Positions 9,276-16,748 of a DNA stretch of 64,000 nt are shown here, one piece after another. Every line of letters starts with the position of its first letter. Position 1 is the stretch's first letter. The stretch comes from Erythrobacter sp. (lineage in GTDB: Bacteria; Pseudomonadota; Alphaproteobacteria; Sphingomonadales; Sphingomonadaceae). Where the stretch lies: positions 1 through 64,000 of the forward strand of contig JAACTC010000006.1 of NCBI GenBank assembly GCA_009993635.1. Reading direction: 5' to 3'. Both the position numbers and the translations under genes were made by a program. The notes under the pieces are model-generated. The model ran no database searches. It was given only the letters and a program-made list of their open reading frames with translations, and was not told the DNA's origin.

Positions 9276-9363
9276 CACTCCACCGCCGACCTTACTAGAC
9301 TTTTCTGTGTGAAGGCAGCTTATCTTGGCTCTTCACTAGAGCAGCTTCGAATTTTTCCCTGAG

Positions 9364-9457
9364 TGTCAGAACCTAATTCGATGACTGGGCTGGAAAGTGT
9401 CATAACCAAATTACATATGTCAGAACCAAATTTGATGTGTCAGGACCGTTTTAGATA
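9364..9457 (+). repeat. Four 20-bp TGTCA-type repeats, putative TnsB-binding sites at the transposon end
   Basis: Copies start at 9364, 9398, 9418 and 9438. Each begins TGTCA-(G/T)(A/G)ACC, followed by an AT-rich half such as AAATTTGATG. Copies two to four are directly abutting at a 20-base period; the first is set back by 14 bases. Tn7R likewise has four packed TnsB sites of about 20-22 bp next to glmS, while Tn7L has three spaced ones. Position and periodicity make these TnsB sites likely. The outermost copy (TGTCAGGACC...) is the most diverged. Confidence 0.8.
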
Positions 9458-9530
9458 TAACTACCGGTAAAGCCCTGAGCACGCGCGACTATTCCACCGT
9501 CACCGATTTGGCGAGATTGCGCGGCTGGTC
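9458..9530. other. attTn7-equivalent: transposon/chromosome junction and TnsD recognition region in glmS 3' end
   Basis: Between the last repeat (9457) and the glmS stop (9489-9491) there are 31 bases. Tn7 inserts about 25 bp past the glmS stop; the same distance here falls at about 9462-9466 (TACCG). The last glmS codons encode QPRNLAKSVTVE, the conserved tail that TnsD reads in E. coli. The exact border cannot be set because the 5-bp duplicate at the far end is outside the window and no terminal ACA is seen on this strand. Confidence 0.6.
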
Positions 9531-11312
9531 CACATCCGTGCCTTTCACCAGCGCGACATGGTAGGCGAGAAGCTGCACCGGCACGGCATAGACCAGCGGT
9601 GCGATCAGCGGATGGACGCGCGGCATTTCGATCGTGGCGAGGCACCCCTCGCCCGCTTCCTCCAGCCCTTCGCGGTCCGAAATCAGCACGATCTTGCCAC
9701 CGCGCGCGCGCACTTCCTGCATGTTGGAGACGGTCTTTTCGAACAGCGGCCCGGACGGCGCGATCACGATCACCGGCACGTGTTCGTCGATCAGCGCGAT
9801 GGGTCCGTGCTTCATCTCTCCGCTGGCATAGCCTTCGGCGTGGATGTAGCTGATTTCCTTCAGCTTCAGCGCGCCTTCCAGCGCCATCGGATAGTCCGGC
9901 CCGCGCCCCAGATACAGCACGTCGCGCGCAGGGGCGATCAGCGGAGCCATCGCTGCGATGTCGTCGTCATGGTCGAGCGCGGCGTTGAGGCACCCGGGTG
10001 CTTCCAGCAGGTGGCGCACCACTTCCTCTTCCTCCGCCCGGTCCATCCCGCCCTTCACCACCGCAAGCTTGGCGGCCAGCGCGGCGAGCACTGCCAGCTG
10101 GCAGGTGAACGCCTTGGTGGAGGCGACACCGATTTCCGGCCCTGCGTGGATCGGCAGCAGCAGATCCGCCTCTCGCGCCATCGTGCTGGTGGGCACGTTG
10201 ACGATTGCGGCGATGGTCTGCCCCTGCGCCTTGCAATAGCGCAGCGCAGCCAGCGTATCGGCGGTTTCGCCGCTCTGTGAAATGAACAGCGCAAGGCCGC
10301 CCTTGGGCAGCGGCGGCTCGCGGTAACGGAACTCGCTCGCCACATCGATATCGACCGGGACGCGGGCGAACTCTTCGATCCAGTATTTGCCGACCATGCC
10401 CGCGTAATACGAGGTGCCGCATGCGACGATGGTCATGCGTTCGATGCTGGAAAGGTCGAAATCCATCTGCGGCAGCGCGACCGTCTGGTCCGCCTGGCGC
10501 ACGTAGCTCGCCAGCGTCTGCGCAACCACGGTGGGCTGTTCGAAGATCTCTTTCTGCATGAAATGGCGGTAATTGCCGCGCTCGACCGCCGCGGCGCTCG
10601 CGCCCGAGGCGACGATTTCACGCTCTACCGCATTGCCTTGTGCATCGAACACCTGCGCGCCCTCGCGGGTCACGACCGTCCAGTCGCCCTCTTCCAGATA
10701 GGAAATGCGCTGCGTCAGCGGGGCGAGCGCCAGCGCATCGGAGCCGACGAACATCTCGCCATCGCCATACCCCACGACCAGCGGCGAACCGAGCCGGGCG
10801 CCGATGATCTTTTCGGGGTGCTCCGGAAACAGGATAGCCAGCGCAAAGGCACCGCGCAGGCGCGGCAGAACGGTCTGCACCGCTTCTTCGGGCGATGCGC
10901 CGCGTTCGACCTCGCGGCTGACCAGCAGGGCGACCACTTCGCTGTCGGTTTCGCTTTCGACCGCGTAGCCATCGGCGATCAGCTCGTCGCGCAGCGGGCG
11001 GAAATTCTCGATAATGCCATTGTGCACCAGCGCGGCGGCCTTGCCCGCGTGCGGGTGGGCATTGGCCGCGGTCGGCGCGCCATGCGTGGCCCAGCGGGTG
11101 TGCGCGATGCCGATGGTGCCGGGTGCAGGTTCGCTCTCCAGCACCTCTACCAGATTGGCGAGCTTGCCCTGCGCGCGGCGACGGATCATCTTCCCGTCGT
11201 CCAGCGTGCAGACGCCCGCGCTGTCATACCCGCGGTATTCCATCCGTTTCAGCCCGTCGACCAACCGATCGACGACGCTTTCACCACTGACGATTCCGAT
11301 GATGCCGCACAT
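9489..11312 (-). CDS. glmS: Glutamine--fructose-6-phosphate aminotransferase (isomerizing)
   Basis: GlmS makes glucosamine-6-phosphate from fructose-6-phosphate and glutamine, the entry to peptidoglycan and lipopolysaccharide amino sugars. The 607 residues match the usual length. The N-terminal nucleophile is Cys2 (MCGIIGIV). The class II amidotransferase domain has HTRWATHG, and two SIS domains follow (ISQSGETADTL and the region near LGRGPDYP). The protein ends DVDQPRNLAKSVTVE, as in most bacteria. Its 3' end is the target of the Tn7-like element. Upstream, 18 bases away, is the vapC-like gene on the same strand, so glmS may be read from that promoter. Confidence 0.97.
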   Translation of the reverse strand: MCGIIGIVSGESVVDRLVDGLKRMEYRGYDSAGVCTLDDGKMIRRRAQGKLANLVEVLESEPAPGTIGIAHTRWATHGAPTAANAHPHAGKAAALVHNGIIENFRPLRDELIADGYAVESETDSEVVALLVSREVERGASPEEAVQTVLPRLRGAFALAILFPEHPEKIIGARLGSPLVVGYGDGEMFVGSDALALAPLTQRISYLEEGDWTVVTREGAQVFDAQGNAVEREIVASGASAAAVERGNYRHFMQKEIFEQPTVVAQTLASYVRQADQTVALPQMDFDLSSIERMTIVACGTSYYAGMVGKYWIEEFARVPVDIDVASEFRYREPPLPKGGLALFISQSGETADTLAALRYCKAQGQTIAAIVNVPTSTMAREADLLLPIHAGPEIGVASTKAFTCQLAVLAALAAKLAVVKGGMDRAEEEEVVRHLLEAPGCLNAALDHDDDIAAMAPLIAPARDVLYLGRGPDYPMALEGALKLKEISYIHAEGYASGEMKHGPIALIDEHVPVIVIAPSGPLFEKTVSNMQEVRARGGKIVLISDREGLEEAGEGCLATIEMPRVHPLIAPLVYAVPVQLLAYHVALVKGTDVDQPRNLAKSVTVE

Positions 11313-11330
11313 TGCTCGGTTCCTTAAACC

Positions 11331-11696
11331 TTAGTGATAGGGGACGCGGATGCCCGGCATCGCCGCCGGAAAATCGCGGGTATTTCTCGTGACCAGGATT
11401 GCGCCATGCTGCTGCGCAGAGGCGAAGACGATTGCGTCGGGTATCCGTAGACTCTTGCGGTGAAAGCGCAATTCGGCGGTGCGCCGCGCGATCTCCGCCG
11501 ACACCTCGCTGATCGCGAAATTGGCAAGGAACTGTTCGGTCTGCTCGCGCACCACGGGCGGAACTCCGGCGAGCAGTTCGATCCAGCTGATCCGGCTGAT
11601 CCACGGGCGCGATGCCCGGCGCAGTTCGGCAAATGCCTCGCGCCGGTCGGCCAGCGCATCGACGACAATGTTGGTGTCGAAGAAGATATCGCTCAT
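11331..11696 (-). CDS. vapC: PIN-domain ribonuclease toxin (VapC-like)
   Basis: PIN-domain toxins cleave RNA, often initiator tRNA or rRNA. The 121 residues carry the usual acidic residues: D8 in FFDTNIVVDAL, a Glu in SWIELLAG, and Asp residues in RIPDAIVFASA and near TRNTRDF. The start ATG overlaps the antitoxin stop (ATGA, 11693-11696), the standard antitoxin-first arrangement. It lies 18 bases upstream of glmS on the same strand. Confidence 0.85.
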   Translation of the reverse strand: MSDIFFDTNIVVDALADRREAFAELRRASRPWISRISWIELLAGVPPVVREQTEQFLANFAISEVSAEIARRTAELRFHRKSLRIPDAIVFASAQQHGAILVTRNTRDFPAAMPGIRVPYH

Positions 11697-11956
11697 GGTG
11701 CGTCATCAGCATTGGCCGGATCGGGCGGCGGGCGATCCCATTCGCCGCGCATCCGATCCTGAAAAGCGATACCGTCTTCGGTGAAGCCATGCCGCGCCCA
11801 CAGGCCGAAGCCCTGTTCCAGCCAGTCCTTATCACCCGCGCGAAAGGCACTGACCGCTTCGCGCAGCAGCGCCGCGCGCGACTTGCCCTGCTCTTCGGCC
11901 AGCCGGTCGAGCCACTTGATGTCGTCATCGGGAAGATCGGCGAGGATGCGGGTCAT
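11693..11956 (-). CDS. vapB: Antitoxin of the vapBC-like module (ribbon-helix-helix type)
   Basis: An 87-residue protein whose first 45 residues (TRILADLPDDDIKWLD then GKSRAALLREAV) form a ribbon-helix-helix DNA-binding pattern. The Trp-rich C-terminal half (about 45-87) would wrap the toxin. It is translationally coupled to the PIN toxin. Such antitoxins usually repress their own promoter together with the toxin; a repeated GATATCAT lies just upstream at 11968-11988. Confidence 0.8.
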   Translation of the reverse strand: MTRILADLPDDDIKWLDRLAEEQGKSRAALLREAVSAFRAGDKDWLEQGFGLWARHGFTEDGIAFQDRMRGEWDRPPPDPANADDAP

Positions 11957-11967
11957 CGGGGGCGTCC

Positions 11968-11993
11968 GATATCATAGCACGATATCATGTCAA
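11968..11993 (-). promoter_or_regulatory. Candidate operator/promoter of the vapBC-like operon
   Basis: Two copies of GATATCAT (11968-11975 and 11981-11988), 13 bases apart, lie just before the antitoxin start, with a TTGACA on the minus strand at 11993-11988. No correctly spaced -10 hexamer is evident. Repeats at this position are typical of toxin-antitoxin autoregulation, but this is inference only. Confidence 0.3.
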
Positions 11994-12179
11994 TCGCCCA
12001 TCGTATGGCCACGACAGCTTTTGCCCCGCCACGTACGCTGGATGGAAGAAGGCCAGGCCCCGTTAGTGCAGGTCATCGTTTAGGAAAATGCTAAGCTTTC
12101 GATCATATTCACCAATTTCGAAAAGGTGCTGTTGGGCTTGTTGCCCGCACTCGGAAACGAATTTTTGGGGGATACGGTA

Positions 12180-13721
12180 ATGAGCGCTTTCGGACGGAGG
12201 AACGGACCTGGGGGCATGGCCTCCGGCAGCCGTCCCGCCTTCGGTAACGCCAAACCGATGAAGGGCACTCCGCAGGCACGGACATCGCCCGATGGTGGCG
12301 AGCAGTTCCCGCCGATTTCCGACGAAGAAGCGACGACGGCCAGCCCCGCGCCGAGCCCCGCCGAGCCCGCAGCCCCCGGCAGGAACCGCCACGCCGAGGC
12401 CATGAGCCGGCTCGACGAGCGGTCGAACGCGGTGCACGTAAAGGAAGAAGTCACCGGCTTCGAAGCCAGCGTCCACAAGATCAAGGAACAGGTGCTGCCG
12501 CGCCTGCTCGAACGGATCGACCCGGAAGCCGCCTCCACGCTGAGCAAGGATGAGTTGGCGGAGGAATTCCGCCCGATCATCATGGAAGTGCTGGCGGAGC
12601 TGAAGATCACCCTGAACCGGCGCGAACAGTTCGCGCTGGAAAAGGTGCTGATCGACGAATTGCTGGGCTTCGGGCCGCTGGAAGAGCTGCTGCAGGATCC
12701 GGACGTCAGCGATATCATGGTCAACGGGCCGGACCAGACCTACATCGAAAAGAAGGGCAAGCTGACGCTGGCCCCGATCCAGTTCCGCGACGAACAGCAC
12801 CTGTTCCAGATCGCCCAGCGGATCGTGAACCAGGTCGGCCGCCGTGTCGACCAGACCACGCCGCTGGCCGACGCCCGCCTTAAAGACGGCAGCCGTGTGA
12901 ACGTGATCGTGCCGCCGCTGTCGCTGCGCGGCACGGCGATCTCTATCCGTAAGTTCTCCGAAAAGCCGATCACGCTGGATATGCTGGCGGGATGGGGCTC
13001 GATGGACAGCAAGATGGCGACCGCGCTGAAGATTGCGGGCGCCTGCAGGATGAACGTGGTCATCTCGGGCGGTACGGGCTCGGGCAAGACCACCATGCTC
13101 AACGCCCTGTCGAAAATGATCGACCCGGGCGAGCGTGTGCTGACCATCGAAGACGCCGCCGAATTGCGCCTTCAGCAGCCCCACTGGCTGCCGCTGGAAA
13201 CGCGCCCGCCCAACCTTGAAGGCCAGGGCGCGATCACGATTGGCGATCTGGTGAAGAACGCCCTGCGTATGCGGCCCGACCGGATCATCCTGGGCGAAAT
13301 TCGCGGCGCGGAGGCGTTCGATCTGCTCGCCGCAATGAATACCGGCCACGACGGTTCCATGTGCACGCTGCACGCCAACTCTCCGCGCGAGGCGCTGGGG
13401 CGTATGGAAAACATGATCCTGATGGGCGACATCAAGATCCCCAAGGAAGCCATCAGCCGCCAGATCGCGGAGTCGGTCGATCTGATCGTGCAGGTGAAAC
13501 GCCTGCGCGACGGCAGCCGTCGCACCACCAACATCACCGAGGTGATCGGGATGGAAGGCGACGTCATCGTGACGCAGGAACTGTTCAAGTTCGAATATAT
13601 GGACGAAGCCGAGGACGGCAAAATCCTCGGCGAGTTCCGCAGCCAGGGCCTGCGCCCCTACACGCTGGAGAAAGCCCGCCAGTTCGGGTTCGACCAGGCG
13701 TACCTGGAAGCCTGCCTCTAG
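12180..13721 (+). CDS. cpaF: Flp/Tad pilus assembly ATPase CpaF (TadA family)
   Basis: A cytoplasmic secretion ATPase that powers Flp pilus assembly, or a related type II/IV secretion machine. 513 residues. A disordered Pro/Ala-rich N-terminus (to about 75) is followed by a helical N-terminal domain and the RecA-like core. The core has Walker A GGTGSGKTT, an Asp box (TIEDAAEL), Walker B RIILGEIRGAEA and a His box (NTGHDGSMCTLHAN). I chose ATG 12180 because GGGGGA stands 8 bases before it; an in-frame start at 12126 lacks this. No other tad/cpa genes are nearby, so it acts with genes elsewhere. Confidence 0.92.
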   Translation: MSAFGRRNGPGGMASGSRPAFGNAKPMKGTPQARTSPDGGEQFPPISDEEATTASPAPSPAEPAAPGRNRHAEAMSRLDERSNAVHVKEEVTGFEASVHKIKEQVLPRLLERIDPEAASTLSKDELAEEFRPIIMEVLAELKITLNRREQFALEKVLIDELLGFGPLEELLQDPDVSDIMVNGPDQTYIEKKGKLTLAPIQFRDEQHLFQIAQRIVNQVGRRVDQTTPLADARLKDGSRVNVIVPPLSLRGTAISIRKFSEKPITLDMLAGWGSMDSKMATALKIAGACRMNVVISGGTGSGKTTMLNALSKMIDPGERVLTIEDAAELRLQQPHWLPLETRPPNLEGQGAITIGDLVKNALRMRPDRIILGEIRGAEAFDLLAAMNTGHDGSMCTLHANSPREALGRMENMILMGDIKIPKEAISRQIAESVDLIVQVKRLRDGSRRTTNITEVIGMEGDVIVTQELFKFEYMDEAEDGKILGEFRSQGLRPYTLEKARQFGFDQAYLEACL

Positions 13722-13738
13722 GCGGTCCGCGCCGCGCG

Positions 13739-13969
13739 CTAGCCTCTGATCAATGCCGGCAAAGCGGTCGCGATCAGGCCGCCGCCGATCACCGCGGAAA
13801 AGACGAAGATCGTTATCCACGGCATCAGGCCGACCCGGTCGATCCGCGCGCGTTTGCCGCGCCTGCGCTCGGCGATCATGGCGATCAGCGCCAAGACGAC
13901 GAACGCCACGCCGAGCAACGCCACCCGGCCCGCATCGCTCAGGAAAATCAGTTCGTGTAACCAGTTCAT
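13739..13969 (-). CDS. Small membrane protein with two predicted TM helices
   Basis: A 76-residue protein (MNWLHELIFL...). Hydrophobic stretches at about 16-34 and 52-72 flank a basic loop (ERRRGKRARIDR), which would face the cytoplasm. The upstream in-frame extension to 14317 is antisense to the DMT transporter and not credible. Family not recognised. It converges with cpaF and is divergent from the DMT transporter gene. Confidence 0.6.
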   Translation of the reverse strand: MNWLHELIFLSDAGRVALLGVAFVVLALIAMIAERRRGKRARIDRVGLMPWITIFVFSAVIGGGLIATALPALIRG

Positions 13970-14054
13970 CGGCACGCAGGTGGCGACGCATCGCGCATAA
14001 GGCAATGTGCCAAGTTCGCTTGCACCACGGCGGGCAGCCTCTACCAGCGTCACG

Positions 14055-14990
14055 ATGGAAGCCGGTGTCGCCCAATCCCGCCCGTTGACGGCCATCGGCC
14101 TGCGCCTGCTCGCCGCGCTGGCGCTCACCACGCTTTCGATGCTGGTCAAGCTGGCGGGCGAACAGGGCGTGCACCTGTTCGAGATGATCTTCTGGCGGCA
14201 GGCGTTCACGCTGATCGTGATGATCTTCTTCGCCTCGGCCACGGTCGGCCTCGCGGCGCTCAAACCCGTGCGGTTCGGCGCGCATGTGGTGCGCAGCATT
14301 TTTGGCATTATCGGCATGGCGCTGGTTTATGGCGCGGTGATCCTGCTGCCGCTGGCAGAGGCGACCACGCTGAACTTCACCGCGCCGATCTGGGCGGTGC
14401 TGCTTTCGATGCTGCTGTTGAAGGAGAAGATCGGCCGCTATCGCTGGAGCGCGGTGGCCATCGGCTTCGTCGGCATCCTGATCGTGACCCGCCCCGGCGG
14501 CGCGCCGGTAGACCCCACGGGCATCGCAGTGGGTCTGGCCGCAGCCTTCATGGTCGCGCTGATTTCGATCCAGATCCAAGATCTGAACAAGACCGAAGGA
14601 TCGACCAGCATCGTGTTCTGGTTCTGCCTGCTGACCGCGCCGGTGGCAGCATTGTCCCTCCCCTTCGTGGGCAAGGCGCATTCGCCCGATACGTGGCTGT
14701 TGCTGGGCGGCATCGGGTTGAGCGGTGCCGCGGCGCAATTGCTGCTGACCAATTCGCTGCGCTACGGATCGGCGGCGACGGTGATCGTGATGGATTATAC
14801 CGCGCTGCTATGGGCGACGCTCTATGGCTGGCAGGTGTTCGACGAACTGCCTGCGCCGACCACCTGGATCGGGGCACCGATCATTATCCTCGCCGGGTCG
14901 ATCATCGTGCTGCGCGAAGGGCATCTCGCACGCCGGAAACGCAAGGAAAACCGGCCCTTGCCGACACCCGAGGAACCGCTGACGCCTTAG
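14055..14990 (+). CDS. DMT-superfamily transporter (EamA family)
   Basis: An inner-membrane transporter with about ten TM helices in two EamA repeats (about 10-140 and 155-285). These carry the usual LNFTAPIWAVLLS and ending-helix LREGHLARRKR pattern. Substrate unknown; relatives export amino acids or metabolites. Start chosen at ATG 14055 (MEAGVAQSRP); an upstream ATG at 14007 would add 16 basic residues. The gene stands alone. Confidence 0.85.
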   Translation: MEAGVAQSRPLTAIGLRLLAALALTTLSMLVKLAGEQGVHLFEMIFWRQAFTLIVMIFFASATVGLAALKPVRFGAHVVRSIFGIIGMALVYGAVILLPLAEATTLNFTAPIWAVLLSMLLLKEKIGRYRWSAVAIGFVGILIVTRPGGAPVDPTGIAVGLAAAFMVALISIQIQDLNKTEGSTSIVFWFCLLTAPVAALSLPFVGKAHSPDTWLLLGGIGLSGAAAQLLLTNSLRYGSAATVIVMDYTALLWATLYGWQVFDELPAPTTWIGAPIIILAGSIIVLREGHLARRKRKENRPLPTPEEPLTP

Positions 14991-15059
14991 GCACGTTTGT
15001 AGCTCGATCGGGATCGCCGCACATCGGGTGCGGCGCCCGCCAGAAACGAGGACACCGCC

Positions 15060-15191
15060 ATGATCCGTAAGATTGCACTCGCCGTCAGCGTCGCCGCACT
15101 CGGCCTCACCGCCACCGCGTGCAACACCGTGAAGGGCGTTGGCGAAGATATTGAATCGGTCGGTCGGGCCGGTGAAGACGCCATCGATTGA
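15060..15191 (+). CDS. Entericidin-family small lipoprotein
   Basis: A 43-residue peptide, MIRKIALAV... with a lipobox ending TATAC (Cys21), then NTVKGVGEDIESVG. This is the conserved entericidin A/B signature (CNTVxGxGxDI). Entericidins are small membrane lipoproteins linked to stress and cell lysis in E. coli. In alphaproteobacteria they are usually single genes, as here. It is too short for default gene callers. Confidence 0.85.
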   Translation: MIRKIALAVSVAALGLTATACNTVKGVGEDIESVGRAGEDAID

Positions 15192-15229
15192 TTGATTACC
15201 TCCGGGCGGGCACCCAACCGCCCGGTGGC

Positions 15230-15826
15230 TCAGCTGCGTCGATAGACCAGCACAAGGTTGTTGGCGGGCATCGCAACGCGCTCCCTTCGCGCAAAGCCGG
15301 TGTCCGCCGCGACCATATCTACATCCGCGATGTGCCGAAGCCCCCAGCGCGGATCGCGCGCCTTCAGGCTCTCGTCGAATGCTAGGTTCGACTGCGCGGT
15401 TTCCACCCCCTCCTCGAAATACGGGCCGTAGAGCACCAGTGGGGCCCCGCCCGGCAACAGGCGTGCGGCGCCCGCGAACAGCCCCAGGGTCGCTTCCCAC
15501 GGGCTGATGTGAATCATGTTCACGCACACAATCGCGTCCGCAGCATCGATCAGCCAGTCCGGCGCACTCGCATCGAGCGCGATCGGCGGCGCGATATTCG
15601 CCAGCCCGGCGACGGTGCAGTGCGCTGCAATGGAGGCTCGCGCGGCGGCGTCGGGATCGCTCGGCTGCCATTCCAGCTGCGGGAAACGCGAGGCGAAATG
15701 CACGACATGCTCCCCGGTACCGCTGGCGATCTCCAGCACTTGCCCGCTGCCGGGCAACACGCGCGCCAGCACATCGGCAATTGGCGCACGGTTGCGCTGC
15801 GCAGCGGGGCTTTCGCGCATCGCCAT
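15230..15826 (-). CDS. DUF938 SAM-dependent methyltransferase-like protein
   Basis: A 198-residue class I methyltransferase fold. The SAM-binding motif is VLEIASGTGEHVVHFA. The DUF938 features WQPSDPD, CVNMIHISPWEA and a C-terminal ARRERVAMPANNL follow. The natural substrate is not established for the family. Start at ATG 15826, just after the stop of the ICMT-like gene upstream (4 bases); a longer frame to 16078 overlaps that gene and is spurious. Confidence 0.85.
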   Translation of the reverse strand: MAMRESPAAQRNRAPIADVLARVLPGSGQVLEIASGTGEHVVHFASRFPQLEWQPSDPDAAARASIAAHCTVAGLANIAPPIALDASAPDWLIDAADAIVCVNMIHISPWEATLGLFAGAARLLPGGAPLVLYGPYFEEGVETAQSNLAFDESLKARDPRWGLRHIADVDMVAADTGFARRERVAMPANNLVLVYRRS

Positions 15827-15828
15827 AG

Positions 15829-16299
15829 CTAGATCCAACGCCTGACGCGCTGGCAATATTGGCTGTACTGTTCGCCAAAGGTCGCGCGCAGGTGCCGTTC
15901 CTCGCGCGCGATCACGAACCTGTCGATCAGCAGGATCGCCAGCGGGACGGAGAGGAGGCCGCCAATGCTCTGCGCGAAGCAAGCCACCCCCAGCTGCACC
16001 AGCACCATACCCAGATACATCGGGTTGCGGGTAAAGCGGTACAGCCCGGAGCTGACGAAGACGGCATCCCTCTTCCACGGTTCGGGGTCATTGCCCGCGC
16101 GCAGGAAGCCGAGGATGCCCGATGCAACGAGCCCGGCACCCAGCACACTGATGACACCGCCGATGAGGTGCAACGCATCGAATTCGATCCGCGGCAGGCC
16201 GAACAGATCGTCCACCAACAGGCCCAGCAGCAGGGCGCCCAGCACGATCAGCGGGGGCGGAAAGCGGACCTTCGCGCTGTCTTCGTCAATCAGCGGCAT
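15829..16299 (-). CDS. Isoprenylcysteine carboxyl methyltransferase-like membrane protein
   Basis: A 156-residue integral membrane methyltransferase of the ICMT/PEMT-like family. Three to four TM segments are followed by the family motif TRNPMYLGM and the C-terminal EERHLRATFGEQYSQYCQRVRRW, which build the SAM pocket. Bacterial members methylate lipids or small molecules; the substrate is unknown. Its start overlaps the end of the upstream ABA4-like gene by 14 bases. Confidence 0.85.
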   Translation of the reverse strand: MPLIDEDSAKVRFPPPLIVLGALLLGLLVDDLFGLPRIEFDALHLIGGVISVLGAGLVASGILGFLRAGNDPEPWKRDAVFVSSGLYRFTRNPMYLGMVLVQLGVACFAQSIGGLLSVPLAILLIDRFVIAREERHLRATFGEQYSQYCQRVRRWI

Positions 16300-16744
16300 C
16301 CGCTTTCCCTACAAAGGTCCGCGCGATCAGCCATGCCAGCAACCCCGCCGGCCCGGCCATGAAAGTGGCGAGCAGGAACGGCACCTGGATCAGGCGGCCC
16401 GCGCCGCGCTTGTCCGCATCGCGGGCGATCCACAGCCCGGCGAACAGATCGAAGGCGAGATAATGCGTCCAGCCGACCACGATGGCCCCTTCGGAACGGA
16501 ACATCGCCATCAGCCCCTGCACCGAATATTCGAAGTCGGGCTGCGGCGGGGTACCCGGCGCGGCCACCGGGTCCACCAGATTGCCCGTGAGCGAGACCAG
16601 CATCACCACATAGCAGGCGCAAAGCAGGCCGATGGCACCATACAATACGACATGGAGCACCCCCTCGCGGCGCGGCAGCAGGATCAGCATCCCCCAGCCG
16701 ATCAGCGCGAGGATGTTGGTCACGTCGAACAGCAGCTGCCACAT
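16286..16744 (-). CDS. ABA4-like membrane protein (DUF4281)
   Basis: A 152-residue protein with four TM helices. Its pattern, GWTHYLAFDLFAGLWIARDA then LLATFMAGPAGLLAWLIAR, is characteristic of the ABA4/DUF4281 family. Plant ABA4 is needed for neoxanthin formation. Erythrobacter-type bacteria make carotenoids, so a carotenoid link is possible but not shown here. Start at ATG 16744. It sits between the ICMT-like gene and the NAD(P)-binding gene in one minus-strand run. Confidence 0.7.
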   Translation of the reverse strand: MWQLLFDVTNILALIGWGMLILLPRREGVLHVVLYGAIGLLCACYVVMLVSLTGNLVDPVAAPGTPPQPDFEYSVQGLMAMFRSEGAIVVGWTHYLAFDLFAGLWIARDADKRGAGRLIQVPFLLATFMAGPAGLLAWLIARTFVGKADAAD

Positions 16745-16748
16745 CGTT

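Larger units (their letters stand above)
1..9461 (+). mobile_element. Tn7-like transposon, glmS-proximal portion (left end outside window)
   Basis: The stretch holds a complete tnsA-tnsB-tnsC-tniQ operon, an integrase-like gene and a cargo operon. It ends in a cluster of TGTCA-type repeats just beyond the glmS stop codon. TnsA plus a DDE TnsB implies cut-and-paste movement. Insertion beside the glmS 3' end implies TnsD-style site-specific targeting. By eye its codon use is less GC-saturated than the flanking chromosome. The right border is placed only by analogy with Tn7, whose 5-bp target lies about 25 bp past the glmS stop; no terminal TGT/ACA is visible there. The other end, and any further cargo, lies left of base 1. 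Confidence 0.85.

Noticed and set aside
9276..9363. tnsE or another selector after tniQ
   Set aside because: Only about 90 bases remain before the end repeats, and no ORF fits.
11971..11993. Sigma-70 promoter for vapB formed by TTGACA and TATGAT on the minus strand
   Set aside because: The spacer is only 11 bases, too short for a normal promoter; kept only as a candidate operator.
12063..14738. Very long open frame on the minus strand (about 890 codons)
   Set aside because: It is antisense to cpaF and the DMT transporter; the composition is typical of a shadow frame in GC-rich DNA (Arg, His, Gln and Asp repeats, no domain).
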